Counted from the first letter of the stretch, positions 12,007 to 23,917 are shown. The stretch is 64,000 nt of DNA from Crambe crambe (GCA_963924555.1 OZ004587.1:2108001-2172000), one strand, 5' to 3'. Numbers and translations: made by a program. Notes: generated by a model from the sequence alone, not told the origin.

Positions 12007-12676
12007 ACTCCTCATTACACAAATTTAGATACTAGCATTGAATATTGTAGCCTAGGAATGCTTTATCATCTAGACACCTGTACTATCATTGTTCATGCTC
12101 CTAATAAATGTTATCCATAATATGCTTTGAATTTTTGACCAAAACAGTGAAACTACCAGCCATCAGGGCATTAAACTAATTAATGACCAGTAAAGCAGAG
12201 CTTCATAACCACCTTAGTTAGGCTTGCTATTCTCAAGGGCTGTTTTTATAGTGTCAACTCTCAGAACTTTCAATGGGTTTCATTGTGGTTTTAAAAGAAT
12301 GCATTATTTGTATATATATTTTTCATTTCTTTAAACTTTACTAATAAATAGTGGTATCAAAAATGCTTGAAAAGTGTGAAGTGAAAATAAAAATTAATCA
12401 TTATTATTCATGATCACTAATTAGCAACATCCTGTAGAAACCCAACAAGACTGCTGAATGTTTGACAGTATAAAAGGGACTCATACATTAATTTAATAGC
12501 TAGCTCTGCTGAGACTAAGCTAGATAGCCATACTAACAATAATAATTGACAGGGTTTTTTTTTCAGAGTGAAAAATTTTCTGGAATTCATGCCTTGCAAG
12601 GACATTTTAAACTGTAAATAAACAATTCAGTACCCACTATTAAGCTAGCTATCCCTAAACAATGATTAATACTTAC

Positions 12677-12714
12677 AGGTGCTTTACTGAGCATCTTTGA
12701 TTCCTCTGCGTTTT
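12677..12714 (-). CDS. Short linker exon
   Basis: This 38-nt exon encodes ENAEESKMLSKAP with its shared first codon. The acceptor is CACATACAG and the donor GTAAGT, phase 1 to 0. The intron before it is 58 bp. It brings the frame to phase 0, exactly what the ankyrin exon at 9553 needs. Confidence 0.68.
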
Positions 12715-12772
12715 CTGTATGTGCAAGAAATGTTTCAATGTGCATAAGTTAACAGTTGAATGTGAAACATAC

Positions 12773-13043
12773 CAGTTTCTGGGGATGGAGGCAGAATCTC
12801 TATCATATGCCAATGGATCCAATGGGTCTTCCTTCCCAACCAAGCCCATTCAAACTGGGGAGGTTTTCCAAAGGCACTAGATTGCTTGAATATACCAGTA
12901 TCTCCCTTGATAATGGATATGTAGTCATTGATTGCTCGTACTTTCATCCCTGGCTTCAAGGTGGACTTGACATACTTCCCATAGTCACTATCATTGTTGT
13001 AGTCTTCACGTTTCTTGTATGGACTCATACTCCCTTTCCCCTT
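12773..13043 (-). CDS. Exon: SH3-like barrel domain
   Basis: This 271-nt exon (residues about 2005-2094) has acceptor AATTATGCAG and donor GTATGT, phase 0 to 1. After a Lys/Asp-rich start, the sequence has small-barrel features: LKPGMKVRAINDYISI, KGDTGIFKQS, then FEWAWLGRKTHWIHWHMIEI, with conserved Gly, Asp-Thr-Gly and several Trp. This resembles SH3-like or Mind-bomb/HERC2-type barrels that bind peptides. The family assignment is tentative. It lies after a 3.76-kb intron holding two long foldback repeats. Confidence 0.7.
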
Positions 13044-14846
13044 CTGCATAATTCATGTTAAAATAATAATGTGTAATGTAAGATGGTACCGTAAATTCGA
13101 TGATAGGGGATTATTATTTTGTACCACATGTAAACTTCCTCTTCACCTTCATCAGAGCAAATTGAAATATTCATAAATTTTATCACTGCATATATCTGAC
13201 CAGCATTGCTTTTATCAAAGATGAGCTAACTATAACTTGATAGGAATGCACAGAGAGAAGCATGTTATTAAATATGCAGGTTTGAAATGTGAAGATTACA
13301 CAATTTGTAATCAGAACATGAAAGGAAAATAGAAAATTAGAGCATGCCTAGAAACCACATAATGCTTCATGGACTATGTTCAAAACGATGTCAAGCAGAG
13401 CTCCATGCCAAGGCTCTGAGTCTTTGCAGAGACTGGACTATCATGGAGCTGCAAAGAAGCAATCAGTTACCAAGCCAAAGGATTTCTCCTCTGCCAATGA
13501 TCATCTGAAGGAGATTTTACATGAGCAAAATAAATTCATTTTCAAAGGAATTTGTAGTTATTGCACTACTTTATAGAGATGCTAGCAATCGAAATCTATC
13601 TGGAAAAAAAATACTGGATCCTGAAGAACTTATACAATAATTACAATAATAACTAGGGCAATGTGTAACATTTGACAGCGAGTGAGCAAGAAGCAAGTAT
13701 AGTATTCCTATGGCTTAGAGCTGATTGGCTCTAATTCATTTGTGCTTCAAATCTTTGCTGTTGAGTGATGTAAGTGGCAGGCAGTTGCATGCATATAAGG
13801 AACAAAGCAATGTAGAAATCAATCCAGTAATTACAATTGGAGCATGCGCATAAATGCACATACTATTTGACGACACTTACATATGTATGCACGTACATAA
13901 GCCTTGGTCATTTTGGAGTGTAGACCTATAGATATATCAGAGAGTACGATAGTACTCTCTAAGTAGGGATGGCATGGATCGCCTATGTAGCATTTTCTTT
14001 CATAATTCAAGAATACTTCCCTCCTACAGCACTGGCGTAGGAATGGGGGAGGGGGGGGGGGCACCCTTATGTTCAGCTATAGCTACCACAGCAGAAAATA
14101 TTTGTATTAGTGAACCAATAAAGAATAAATTACTTTGGAGTTTGATTTCTTCTAAAAACTGTACAGTCAGCAACTCCTAACTTGAAGACAGAACACCTTT
14201 AATATGCTAGGACTCAATTATGAAGAGCAGAAGACAAAGCAGTATCATTTTACAGTGACTTCTAAAATCACCGTTTTTATCTAGTCATTCATCATCATCA
14301 TCATCATCAAACAACATATTTCAGAAATGGTTCATTCAAATGCTATATACCACACTACTCAGAATTGACTGCGCTATAATCCTTTACCTTAACTCGACAA
14401 GTTCAAAAATAGCACGTCATTTTCCAACTTGCTAGCTTGCAGCCTACAACATTTCTATGCCCCACCCCCTTGGACCTTGACCTCACAACTGTCTAGCAAA
14501 TCTGTCATTAGCTTTCGTTGGTCTCTTGAGCGTAAACCCTAGGCACTAGTCTTGTTATAAATCAAGCCTTGATGCAACAGTATGTCAGGTACATATCAGT
14601 AAAGACCTTAAAAATTATATACAAATTAGGTCTATGGCTATCTTATTATAAACTGTATAGCTAGATAGCATTAGTCCTTCCAGATCAGAATTATTTCGGC
14701 TCATATGATATTATGATGAAACCTCCAATATTGAGCTACATAGCTACAATATATGAACTTTAAACTTGGATAGCAGGATCACAGCATCCAGTTGCCTATA
14801 ATAAACATTACATCAAAAAAGGTGATGAACAAGTAAAGGAAAAAAT

Positions 14847-15152
14847 ATTTATTTAGAATAAAAATAAAGAAAAGTAGAGATGGCTGTGTGCGGCTCAAAA
14901 AAGTTCAGCAACAAGAGAGTGAATTTCAGTCAAGTAACCCCTTACCCATCACCAATATTACCAAACTACAAGCTAACTATTCCTACTTCACTCCCTTTAT
15001 ATCTCATCTTGGCCTGTCTGGGAGTGAAGTAGCTCGTAGTTTGGTGATGGGTAAGGGGTTACTTGACGGAAGTTCACTCTCTTGTTGCTGAACTTTTTTG
15101 AACCACACACAGCCATCTTACTTTTCTTTTTTTTAAGAATAAATATTTTTCT
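14847..15152. mobile_element. Foldback (inverted-repeat) element
   Basis: The two arms (GATGGCTGTGTGCGGCTCAA on the left, its near-complement ending CACACACAGCCATC on the right) are each over 100 bp with a short centre, so single-stranded copies would form a long hairpin. The GATGGCTGTGTG end recurs near 48,178 and 54,258. Confidence 0.8.
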
Positions 15153-15666
15153 TTTATATATATAATATAGAACAACTTCAATGAGTCATGACCTGAGAGT
15201 CAGCTCGCTCGCTGAATTACTGGTGTAGAAACATAACTGAGTCTGAAAAAGTGATCCAAGACAGTACCAAAAGTGATGATGCTATGCACATTATTCATTA
15301 TCTTTCCCTGAAATATTATTAGGGGAACGCAAAGCATTGTGGCGAGCAAAACTTTAGCCAATGACATCACCATATCCCACCAGACAGAACTGGAGGAACA
15401 TACAAAGCATATGATGTAGTAGTGCCCCTCATTTGACTCCTGCTTTGTTACAAAAAGTGGCCAAGAAGATTACCATATGGCTTAAGGAATGGTGGAAGTA
15501 ACATCCATGGTATCTAGACTTAAAAATATTTCCATGATAGAAAGTGGTTAAATGTGAGTGAAATTTCTTTTTTACTCCCTCAGGGAAGCTAAGTTATGCT
15601 TTACTTAAATTATTTTGCATCTGTTTAGTCAGTTTGTATGCTAGCTACATTACACTCTCTAAATAC

Positions 15667-16056
15667 ATTATAAGAAAACAAGGGAAAAAACATTTCCGTG
15701 AAATGAAAAAAATGTAGGGATGACCATTGCTCAAAAAAGTAAGGAAACAAGGGTATGTATGGCCTTATGGGGGAACCATGAGGATGGAAGGATGGAATGA
15801 TGGAAATGGGATCAATCTTTGTTCTGTATATCCAGCCAACAATCCCTACATATACGTCAGGTAGCTTCAAATAATAGTGTGTATATGTAAGGATTGTTGG
15901 CTGGATATACAGAACAAAGATTGATCCCATTTCCATCCTTCCATCCTCATGGTTCCCCCATAAGGCCATACCTACCCTTGTTTCCTTACATTTTTGAGCA
16001 ATAGTCATCCCTACTTTTTTTTCATTTCACGGAGATGTTTTTTCCCTTACTTGTTC
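15667..16056. mobile_element. Long foldback element
   Basis: The arms are nearly 190 bp and almost perfectly complementary (left: GGGATGACCATTGCTCAAAA, GGATGGAAGGATGG, ATCCAGCCAACAATCC; right: the reverse complements) around a loop near 15,865. It yields a spurious 127-codon frame. Confidence 0.85.
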
Positions 16057-16800
16057 CTGGTCTTTTTTTCCTCTCTTTTATGGTTTTATGTATAGAGTTT
16101 ATTTTTCTATGTGTGTGCAGGGACAGATGAGAGAAGAATAGTTCTCCAATAGCATAGTAGCCCAATGATTATTTATCAGCGAGTCAAGGCTTGAAGTATT
16201 GAGCTATACTTGGAGGTTGAGGATGCAGATGAATCTTAAACAGATTGGTGAATCTGAAATCCCCGAGTTGATAGAGTGGTCTATGATCTAGTACTAGAGA
16301 GCTATAGCTGCTTAATTATCCATGGATATCAAATACATGTGCATGCGTATTATCGAAAAAATGGCTTCCAATAATTAAGTTAGTCAAGTACTCTGCTCCA
16401 TTGTGTCTCCATTTTCTTCCACACTTTAGAGGATCGACGAGTAAAAAAGATCGTAGTTGGTAAAATTTGGAGGGGATTCTTGCTGTTGCTTGAGTGGTTA
16501 ACGAGATATGGCTGCTTGCCGTATTTCTGAAACGGTAAGCTCCCTGGTCCTGAAACTTGGTCTGCACTTTATAGTAGGCTCTACTATGCTGTATAATCAT
16601 TCATAGTAGCTTTTGTTAAGTCTAAGTGGGGGAACTAGAACTTCACTTTTGTATTAGTCTATATGCGGTGCGTGCCGTTGTCTGCGGCATCCCTACATAG
16701 AGAGAGCTACCAATATAATTAAAACAAACCTGGAAATAAATCTAACAAGAAACAATTTCTTGTTAGTTTCAGTCACCGAATGAATTTTTTACTATCTCAC

Positions 16801-16853
16801 CTGTGAATCTTTAATCATAGGAGGAGGTGAAGATGTGTCAGCATTCTCATGAG
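16801..16853 (-). CDS. Short linker exon
   Basis: This is a 53-nt exon between acceptor TTCTTGCAG and donor GTGAGA, encoding an acidic/Pro-rich linker (AHENADTSSPPPMIKDSQ). Phase changes from 1 to 0 here, which matches the next recognised exon at 13043. It is too short to recognise alone and is supported by splice sites and phase. Confidence 0.7.
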
Positions 16854-16910
16854 CTGCAAGAACTATAAATGATGATGATAATAATAAATGAGAAAGAGAA
16901 AGTTATATAC

Positions 16911-17147
16911 CTTGATTCAAAACTTGATGTACTTGATTCCATTCAGGATTGGAAGTGTTCATAAACCACCACTCCACTACTTTCCTCAAGGCAACTTGAT
17001 TATCTCTTCGGGAAGACACATTGATGACATCTATGGCTGAACTAGGTACACCTAGTGAAGATGCCACCACAATCCACTTGTCAGATAACTGAATCAACAC
17101 ATTAGCAGCATTTGAGACCGTCAGGGGTTCTCGATACTTTTCACCAC
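16911..17147 (-). CDS. Exon: death domain 2
   Basis: This 237-nt exon (residues about 1908-1986) has acceptor TTCATTATAG and donor GTATAT, phase 1 to 1. It has a death-domain pattern: W-I-V-V-A-S-S-L-G-V (helix 1), S-A-I-D-V-I (helix 2), L-R-K-V-V-E-W-W-F (helix 4), P-E-W-N-Q-V-H-Q-V-L (helix 5). It closes the Roc/COR pair, so the two GTPase-like modules are bracketed by death domains. The 74-bp and 57-bp introns on either side are close to the minimum seen in this gene. Confidence 0.82.
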
Positions 17148-17221
17148 CTATAATGAAGAAAATCATATATTTTTATAATAGAGATTGAGGAAATTAAAAT
17201 TTATGACTAAGAACAATTTAC

Positions 17222-19165
17222 CTAGCCATTTCAATACGTCGGAACCTGGAGAAAAAACTTCATTTCTTTCACACTCCATTAATCTATAACCACTTTCTTT
17301 AAAGAAAGAACATGTGTGCTTTTCATCTGTTTTTCTACAATTGCAGTAGAATGAGATATTAGAATCAAAGTTATGGCCATTAATGAGTTTTATCTTCTCT
17401 AGGCATTGAAGAATGATGGAAGCAATCAGATGGTAATTTGCAGGCTTTTTCTTATTGTCTGATTTCACATAAACTTCAATATATGGTGATATGAATGAGA
17501 TGGTTACAACACAATCGAGTTCAGAGGCCCTAAATGTTGCACAATTTTTGTACAAGCATACAGGATTTCCAGACTGATCTTTAGCTATGATCCAAGACTG
17601 CTTCAAGAGACATGATACCATCATGGATAAGAACTGATTTCCAGCAGTGGGACACTTAATAATTGCAGGAACAAGTTTCAAATCAATGGCCTTACCACAT
17701 ATCTCTTGTTGTTCAGCTTCATTTAAAGGTTGGAGCAGGAAAGGTATGATGTACTTGGAATCACTACCAAAAGGAGCCAGTATCATCAACTCTTTGAATA
17801 ATAACAAGAAATCATTTTCAGATACAAACTCTGACCCGTTAGTATAAAATCCAAGCATGTACTGGAAGTCTTTTTTAGTGATGATCGATGACTGCCAGCC
17901 AATTGAAGGTTTGCTTGACTTCATTAGATTATACAAAGAAGAAAATATCTTTGAAAAAGTTGAAGCTCCTGAAAAAGCAATATTGGGTAGTATATCTTTG
18001 AAGTAAAGGATCATGTTGTGTTCTGTCAAATGTTCAAGTGCTGCTTCAACTGTTGGTCTGTCCATATTCAACTCTTTGCCTATTTTCATACAATGCTCTG
18101 AAACACTCACTACTCTCAAATTTGTGGACGTAATATATTCCCTCAATTTGAAGCCAAATGTGAACCATGAAAACGGAAATTTCTTTAAACTAGATGCTGA
18201 TATTGCACGTTCAATAACACTGGAACCAATAGAGTAGTCCAATTGTCGAGGAGATTTACATCCTAGACGGAATATATTGCATTGATCTCCAAGAGTTCGC
18301 CGGAGAAAAGTAATTTTAGATTGATTCTCTGTATTGACTCTGTCATAAGTGCCAATAACAAGCAAGTTAGAAATTAGATATTCCTTTTTTTGAAAGAGAT
18401 CCAACTCAATCTGTTGCAATTCTTTGGACAAATTGGTAACGAAAGCATGTAAAGTGACATTCTTGATAAATAGCTCAAGAATTTCGTGGAGCTTGATAAA
18501 GTCAGACCCACAATCGATGACATGGAGTAACTCCATTTCCCCTTTGTTTTCGTACTGTGACATGAATTGTATGGTGTCATTAAAGGATTGTTCAGGATCA
18601 AAACTCTTTTGAGTCACTTCTGATCCAGTCTTTGTTTCTTGTTCATTTTTTTGTGGCGAATTGAGATCTGGCAGATTTACAAGCTCAGAAGAAGTTGTCT
18701 GCTTTTCATCTGTAGGTGCATCATCTGTTATTTCAAGTGGATTTTGCGAAGACAGGGATGGTAGGGGTGATACTTCAGGTGAAGACCTTTGGGGTGATGA
18801 CCTGGTTGAAGATGTTTTTGGTAATGACTTTGGTGGAGACACTGGTAATGAGGTGGAAACTGGTAATGGTGAGTCCTCAGGCTCTGTCTTAGAGTCATCA
18901 GGTGACATTGTAAATGCTAAAATCTCATCATGGTAATTTGTTTCCATTTTCTTAAACATGGTAACACCTTGTTCAGATGCTCGAAAATACACTTCATGTT
19001 CAACAGTTGAGGTGGTTTTCAGAGTTGTTGGGACATGCTCTTGAAGAGCTATGTGTTTAGCACTTGTAACTCCAGAACCAGACAGTCCGAAAAAGAGGAC
19101 TGTTGCAACACTCAGATTAAGAGATCCACTCTTCAGTGCTGTGTCAAATACAGCAGCTGCTTCAT
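17222..19165 (-). CDS. Exon: degenerate Roc (pseudo-GTPase) with COR-like region
   Basis: This 1,944-nt exon (residues about 1260-1907) has acceptor TTTCCTCCTACAG and donor GTAAAT, phase 1 to 1. It repeats the layout of the preceding exon. The P-loop is GLSGSGVTS (about 1286-1294), where the invariant lysine is valine (codon GTT). A G3-like element is VIDCGSDF and the G4-like element is VIGTYDRV. A ~90-residue Ser/Pro/Thr-rich insertion (SPPKSLPKTSSTRSSP and neighbours) separates G1 from G3. The COR-like part includes EHNMILYFKDILPNIAF, FLLLFKELMILAPFG, KYIIPFLLQPL and a Cys-containing tail (FYCNCRK) matching the CKNKSC tail of the first copy. The parallel layout suggests tandem exon duplication followed by loss of GTP binding in the second copy. 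It is probably a structural partner for the active copy (inference). Confidence 0.82.
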
Positions 19166-19279
19166 CTGTAGGAGGAAAACAAGACAAATGAACAGTCATG
19201 GATTTTTTTAGTAGCTACGTAGCATACATTAAGAAAAGTAAGTACATAATAATTATTATGCATACACTTCAAAACTCAC

Positions 19280-21157
19280 CATGAGACTTTTTGGAAACTG
19301 TTTCATTTCTGAACCAAATCAGTTCTGACCTTTCAAGTTCATTTGACAGTCCATTACTGCATTCACAAATATCTGATTCCAAAGTTAGCTTCTTTATTGA
19401 GTAGAAATGTTTAGCAGTTGATGAGCAGCTTTTATTCTTGCAGGCTAAGGTTATATCAAATTCTCTCTTTTCCAACCAACGTGGAACTATTCGCTGGAGC
19501 TGAACATTTAATGTGGACAAAATATGATAGTAGATATCTTCACTCGAGTTAGCATTGTCATAAGAAACACAGTCGACTCGAATATGATGGGAGAATTCTG
19601 ATAATATCACACGCATGCAATCATTGATTATAAACTCAAACTGATTTCTGCAGGATTCAATGCACTCTTTGCTGTAATTGAGAGGAATCCTCCATCTTGT
19701 GTTGCCATAAGTAACTCCAGCCAATGCAGTTAACAGTCTGGTGAATACACCAGTGGCAATATATCCAGATTCTGGAATTATGTAGAGAGGAGATATGTCT
19801 CCATTTAACTGCTCCAATGCACTTCCATATTCCTCCTTTATGGGCAGTATTGAAGGAATGAAGTAGCAAATTTCTTCCCCAGGAAAATTCACTTTCATGC
19901 TCAGATGATGCTCTTCTAGGAATTCCATGAACCAGTGGTCGTCCAATTTAGTTGATTTCCTGTCAAGAAGGTAGCTGTAAAAGCTCATTGATACGATTCC
20001 TTTTATAGTCAGCTTGCTCCATTCAGCTTTCAGAGATCTTGGATCATAGCAAAAGAGAGTTCCAAGGACTTGCAGCAAGGCTTTGGGATCTATGACAACA
20101 AAGTTCCTCATCGTCCTTCTCTCTGACAGATGGTGCCACATGAACACACCTAGTTCATGGAAATATACAAGGGCAGCTTTAGGTTCGTCGACATGACATT
20201 TGTTCTTGCCAATGGAAATGGCTTCATCCAAGGGAATAATGCCAATATTGATATACTCAGTGTAACACAATCGTTGAAGTGCCAGTTTGAATGCTTGCCA
20301 CGAGCGAGGGATTTCAGATCTTGAATCCTTAGCACATGATGATATTGTGTTTCGAAGGGACTCGATTCCCGAATCACTTTTTTTGTCAAGTGTTTTACCA
20401 GACTTGGTGTTGTCCACTTCATGAATGTAAGACTCACCTTGTTCTAGTACAGTATAGAGTGACAAATCACTTCTGTACTTCTTTGCAAATTTCCCAATGG
20501 CTTCATCTAGAGCATCTTTCTTGTCTTGGAGTGAATTACCCTCAGAGAGAACTGCTTGATCTTTGCATGTCCCAACGACAACTGCTGCAGTTGAAAATCT
20601 CTGGGAATCTCGAGATTTAACTTGTGGTGGTAAGTTCTCCATTTTCTTCTCCACACTGGATGAGAAGGCTTGGACAAAAGATAAGTTGCGATACATGATG
20701 TCTTGATTGGTGAAAGGAGATAAAGCTGGTTCCAGGAAAGACTTGCATGGTCGGATTTCAGGCTTATTGTCGAACTTTTCTAAGTCGCTCAAACGGAACA
20801 CTATTCCATACATGCATTTTAGTCGTGCAAAGCAAGGCAGTAGATCTTGGAATATCGGTTGACCTCCAGTGTCCCACATGGTGAGAAAAACTTTACTTTG
20901 ACAGTCACTGGGTAGATCCAGTAATGGCCTGAAGGCACTTCCAGCAACAGCTGTCATTGATTCCCGATAGAGGAACTCAGGTTGCATGACTATTGTGGGA
21001 GTCTCATTGTCGTCTATTGGTTCGTCTTTGAGATGCTTTCGGAGACTTGTTTTTCCGACTCCAGTGTGGCCTATCAGTATTACATGAATTTGAACTTCAT
21101 CTTCTACAAGATCATTATCAGTAATCTTTACCAAGCCAATCCATGTCTTTTCTGTCT
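19280..21157 (-). CDS. Exon: Roc-type GTPase with COR-like C-terminal region (intact P-loop)
   Basis: This 1,878-nt exon (residues about 634-1259) has acceptor TTCATTATAG and donor GTGAGT, phase 1 to 1. The GTPase domain starts near residue 657. G1 is GHTGVGKTS (663-671), G3 is MWDTGGQ (ending 732) and the G4-like motif is GTCKD (about 828-832), as in Roc domains of Roco proteins. After a helical stretch, a COR-like region follows: a winged-helix-like part (AALVYFHELGVFMWH, FVVIDPKALLQVL), then FIPSILPI and GYIATGVFTRLL blocks, and a Cys-pair-containing end (CKNKSC). Roc-COR modules are GTP-regulated dimerisation switches. All the nucleotide-binding residues I can check are present, so this copy should bind GTP. 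No kinase domain or LRRs are present, unlike LRRK proteins. Confidence 0.85.
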
Positions 21158-21237
21158 CTATAATGAAAAATATTATACTTTTAGTTTATCAACACTAATC
21201 TTGTTCATAATAATTTTTTGAATTTCAGTTAACTTAC

Positions 21238-22854
21238 CCAGTAAGTGCTGAAGTTCATCTGTTAGAACTGAGTAGGAGGCTGGTCTTAATCGAGAGTCTT
21301 TGGATACCCATTTCTGTTCAAAAATGTTCTTCAGCAAATGATTTTCTGGAAGTTGAATATCGGTAGTGATATTACCACGTGAAAATATTGAAAGTATAAT
21401 CTCCTTCATCCATAGCAATTCGTCATGTGATAATGTTTCAGAATTCAATGATGACTGTTCACCAATGAATGACTGACCATAAACAGGGATGAGTTTTGCT
21501 TCCATTTCAGCAGCATTTTTGTGAATGAATATATGGTCCATCACTACCTTTACCTTTTGGTTGAGGTTTTCAAATCTGCTCATGCAACTTGAAATACTCG
21601 TCAGAAGTGATAACTGATTGACTTCCGATTCTCCATAATAATTGGAAGAGGAGGCAACTTCTTTCAAAGGCTCTAATTTCTCAACAATTACTGCTGGATA
21701 TTTCTTTTGTCCTTCCTCCTCTGTTGATGGGTAATACAATCCCTTGATTGATGGAACTTCTTTGTGATCTCGAATCAAGACCTCGAGGTATTTGATATAC
21801 CCTGTATCCACTGTGGATTCTTCGGTAAATTGGTCAGGATACACGAGAGCCATAAACTCTTTGCCTTGATGCTTGGCTGTTACCATCTTACTTTGTTTCT
21901 CATGTAAATGTGATTCTTTCACAGGTGAGTCTGGAGTCTCTAATATGACATCTGTTAGCATCCTCCAGTGCTTCAGCATCACCTCACGTTTCTCAAACTT
22001 GTAGGATTGGACACATTTGTCCTTGATGGCTTTTAGTTTCCTTGGAAAGAGGGGTATATTCTCTAAACGATGCAAGTCATCACAAGGTATTTGAAGGCAA
22101 ATCACTAGACTTCCTATTCCAACTTGATGTATTAATATATTAGCAGAATTCATATCTAAAAGTTTGCTTATAAAAAGCTGGAAGTCAGATATCTCACCAA
22201 TTTCATGATCAGGTGTATTGGAATCGATCACAAACAAAACGTTGCAGTGAGTATCGAGATTTGCAGAAAAGTTTGGACCACGTTCATGTACTCTACATTT
22301 TGCATATCTTTCAAATGCTTCAATGTAGTCTTGACCATTCTTTTTGTCTTGATCAGACCCAGTCCTTCCTATAATTTCTTTTATGAAGAAATTGAAATTC
22401 ATGTAAGATTGATGATCGAAAATTAGTTGCAAAAGCTCCTCTGTGTCTTTATTCTTTTTGATTTCATTCATTGTAGCTTTCTTGAAAGGAAATATGGCTG
22501 ATGCTCTAACAAGTTTTTTGAATTCTGTTTCACATTCTCTACTCAAGAAAGACTCCCTGAAGTCTTCAAATAGAGTGATGAATTTGGATTTAATTTTACT
22601 TGTTTCATCTCTCAACATTGCTAGATAGAGATTGTAATTACCACACACAGGCGGCCATTTGGGTGGTTTTGTACGTAGCACAACTGAATCTTCTTGTGAT
22701 AATTTTGTACTACTGTCTCTTTGAGTATGCAAAGAAGGTTCACATGGAGAGTCAGCAGTGGAGTGTTTCATAGTGCTACTATCAGGCTCATCCACAGAAC
22801 TCTTTTGATTTGTGTTAGCAGATGATATTTTGGAGTTTGGTCCAGATGATGTAG
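21238..22854 (-). CDS. Exon: Ser-rich linker, helical domain and alpha/beta region of unassigned type
   Basis: This 1,617-nt exon (residues about 95-633) runs from acceptor TTGATGTAG to donor GTAAGT, phase 1 to 1. The first ~65 residues are Ser/Thr-rich and probably flexible. A helical stretch follows (from KWPPVCGNYNLYLAML through the FNFFIKEII and YIEAFERYAKCRV motifs), with spacing like a death-fold or CARD-like bundle, but I cannot assign it to a family. Next is an alpha/beta region with hydrophobic strands (NVLFVIDSN, SLVICLQIP) followed by a FPRKLKAIKDKC helix, a pattern that recurs in sponge and cnidarian death-domain proteins. The last ~110 residues are helical and lead into the GTPase exon. 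There are no stops over 539 codons. Function is unknown; oligomerisation or an effector-linked role is a guess. Confidence 0.8.
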
Positions 22855-23638
22855 CTACATCAAGAAGAGAAAAAAGTTTGACACTTCCACCATGCAAGCA
22901 TTATTTTTCTCTAGAGAACTGGAATCAATGAAAAGGTTAGCTATCAAGTAAGTAGAGCAGTTTTGTGACAGTAACAGTTCAGAGAAAGGCTTGTTAACAG
23001 ATGAAAAAATAATGAAATGGGGGAAGGCTTTTTTAATGCCATCCATTATTAGCTACGTATAATGATATGTACTTATAGCTACAACAGTCTTCTATAGCTA
23101 GTGACCACCTAGTAATTTTAGTAATCCATATAAATTCGGCTTAATTATAATCATGAAATATGAATAAAAATAAAAAAACGATAAAACTTAAAGCATTGTC
23201 AAACAGCTTGATTGCTAGTATTTGACAAAGAGGTCGCATGCACCTCACCACATGCAACCATGGAATCAGCTTGTCAGACATTTTTCTTTTTCTGTAGATC
23301 TGGAGGTTTTAATTTTCAATTATTTTACATGGTATTCAATGGCATTATCAACGCCTTGTCTACACATGCACAGATTAGCTTAGTAATGTTTTTGGCAGGT
23401 GATAGGCAAGCTTAATTGAATTCTATACAGCAGTTCATCTTAGTTGTTTGTAGGTCTGGTAGGCTTCTAGGCCTAGAAATATTCCCAACATTGGGTACAT
23501 ACGTAGTATCAATGCACGAGTGTACAATAAGTATATATTGTCCCTCCCTACAGTTGGGCCAATACTACCAGCCTCGAACTAATTGCCCTATATTAATGTA
23601 TAGCTCTAAGCTGTAAATATGTGGCCACAAAAATATAC

Positions 23639-23917
23639 CTTTCTTGGAGCAGTACTTTTCCTGTATTTGTTTTGCTATTCCTGACTCATCAACAGAAGGA
23701 TCGTTAAGAACTGTTACCACAGATTTCCAGGATACTGGAACATTCGTATTCCCATCCAACCAATAGCTCACAGTTTCCGTCAAGCATCTGTAAGTGGAAG
23801 AGTAATTTTCTTCAAATGTTTTAAGTTTGCTTCCTTTGATGCCTAACTGGATGCCTATTCGAAACCACTTGATCTCCACTGCAGCTAGTTCACTTAGAAG
23901 AGTCTTTTCATCAATAT
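23639..23917 (-). CDS. Exon: death domain 1, first domain after the 2A site
   Basis: This is a 279-nt exon, phase 1 to 1, between a CATAG acceptor and a GTATAT donor. It encodes 93 residues, numbered 2-94 from the 2A proline. The pattern is that of a death domain: W-F-R-I-G-I-Q-L-G-I (helix 1), K-L-K-T-F-E, C-L-T-E-T-V-S-Y-W-L (helix 3-4), V-S-W-K-S-V-V-T-V-L (helix 5), then a final helix with I-A-K-Q-I. Death domains form helical-bundle oligomers with other death domains in apoptosis and NF-kB type signalling. Placing it directly after the skipping site means the released downstream protein would begin with Pro-Asp-Ile and a death domain at its extreme N terminus. Confidence 0.82.

Larger units (their letters stand above)
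9554..12676. other. Intron of the 2A/Roc gene filled with repeat sequence
   Basis: It contains the end of the segmental duplication (to 10,030), palindromic pieces around 10,200-10,260, an inverted-repeat element with a helicase fragment (10,396-10,950), further repeat debris to 11,980 and a 25-base G run. No exon was needed or recognised here for the minus-strand gene. Confidence 0.6.
13044..16800. other. 3.76-kb intron with two long foldback repeats
   Basis: This intron lies between the linker exon and the SH3-like exon. Besides the foldbacks at 14,847-15,152 and 15,667-16,056 it has a CTAGGGCAATGTG-type repeat end near 13,652, a G-rich stretch near 14,045 and ATC microsatellite at 14,286. 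A 66-codon plus-strand frame at 13,376 and a 94-codon minus frame at 16,600 show no recognisable homology. Confidence 0.6.

Noticed and set aside
12417..12605. 62-codon minus-strand frame as an extra exon of the large gene
   Set aside because: No convincing acceptor or donor. The exon at 12714-12677 already connects in phase 0 to the ankyrin exon.
15625..16008. 127-codon minus-strand frame
   Set aside because: It lies wholly within a foldback element, and its two halves are translations of the two arms of the same inverted repeat.
16316..16600. 94-codon minus-strand frame in the large intron
   Set aside because: No splice sites of the needed phase. The exon at 16801 already joins in phase 0 to 13043, and there is no recognisable homology.
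18661..18936. 91-codon plus-strand frame and others opposite the big exons (for example 17647, 18013, 20336)
   Set aside because: They are antisense shadows of the long Roc/COR exons, with low-complexity Ser/Pro complement.
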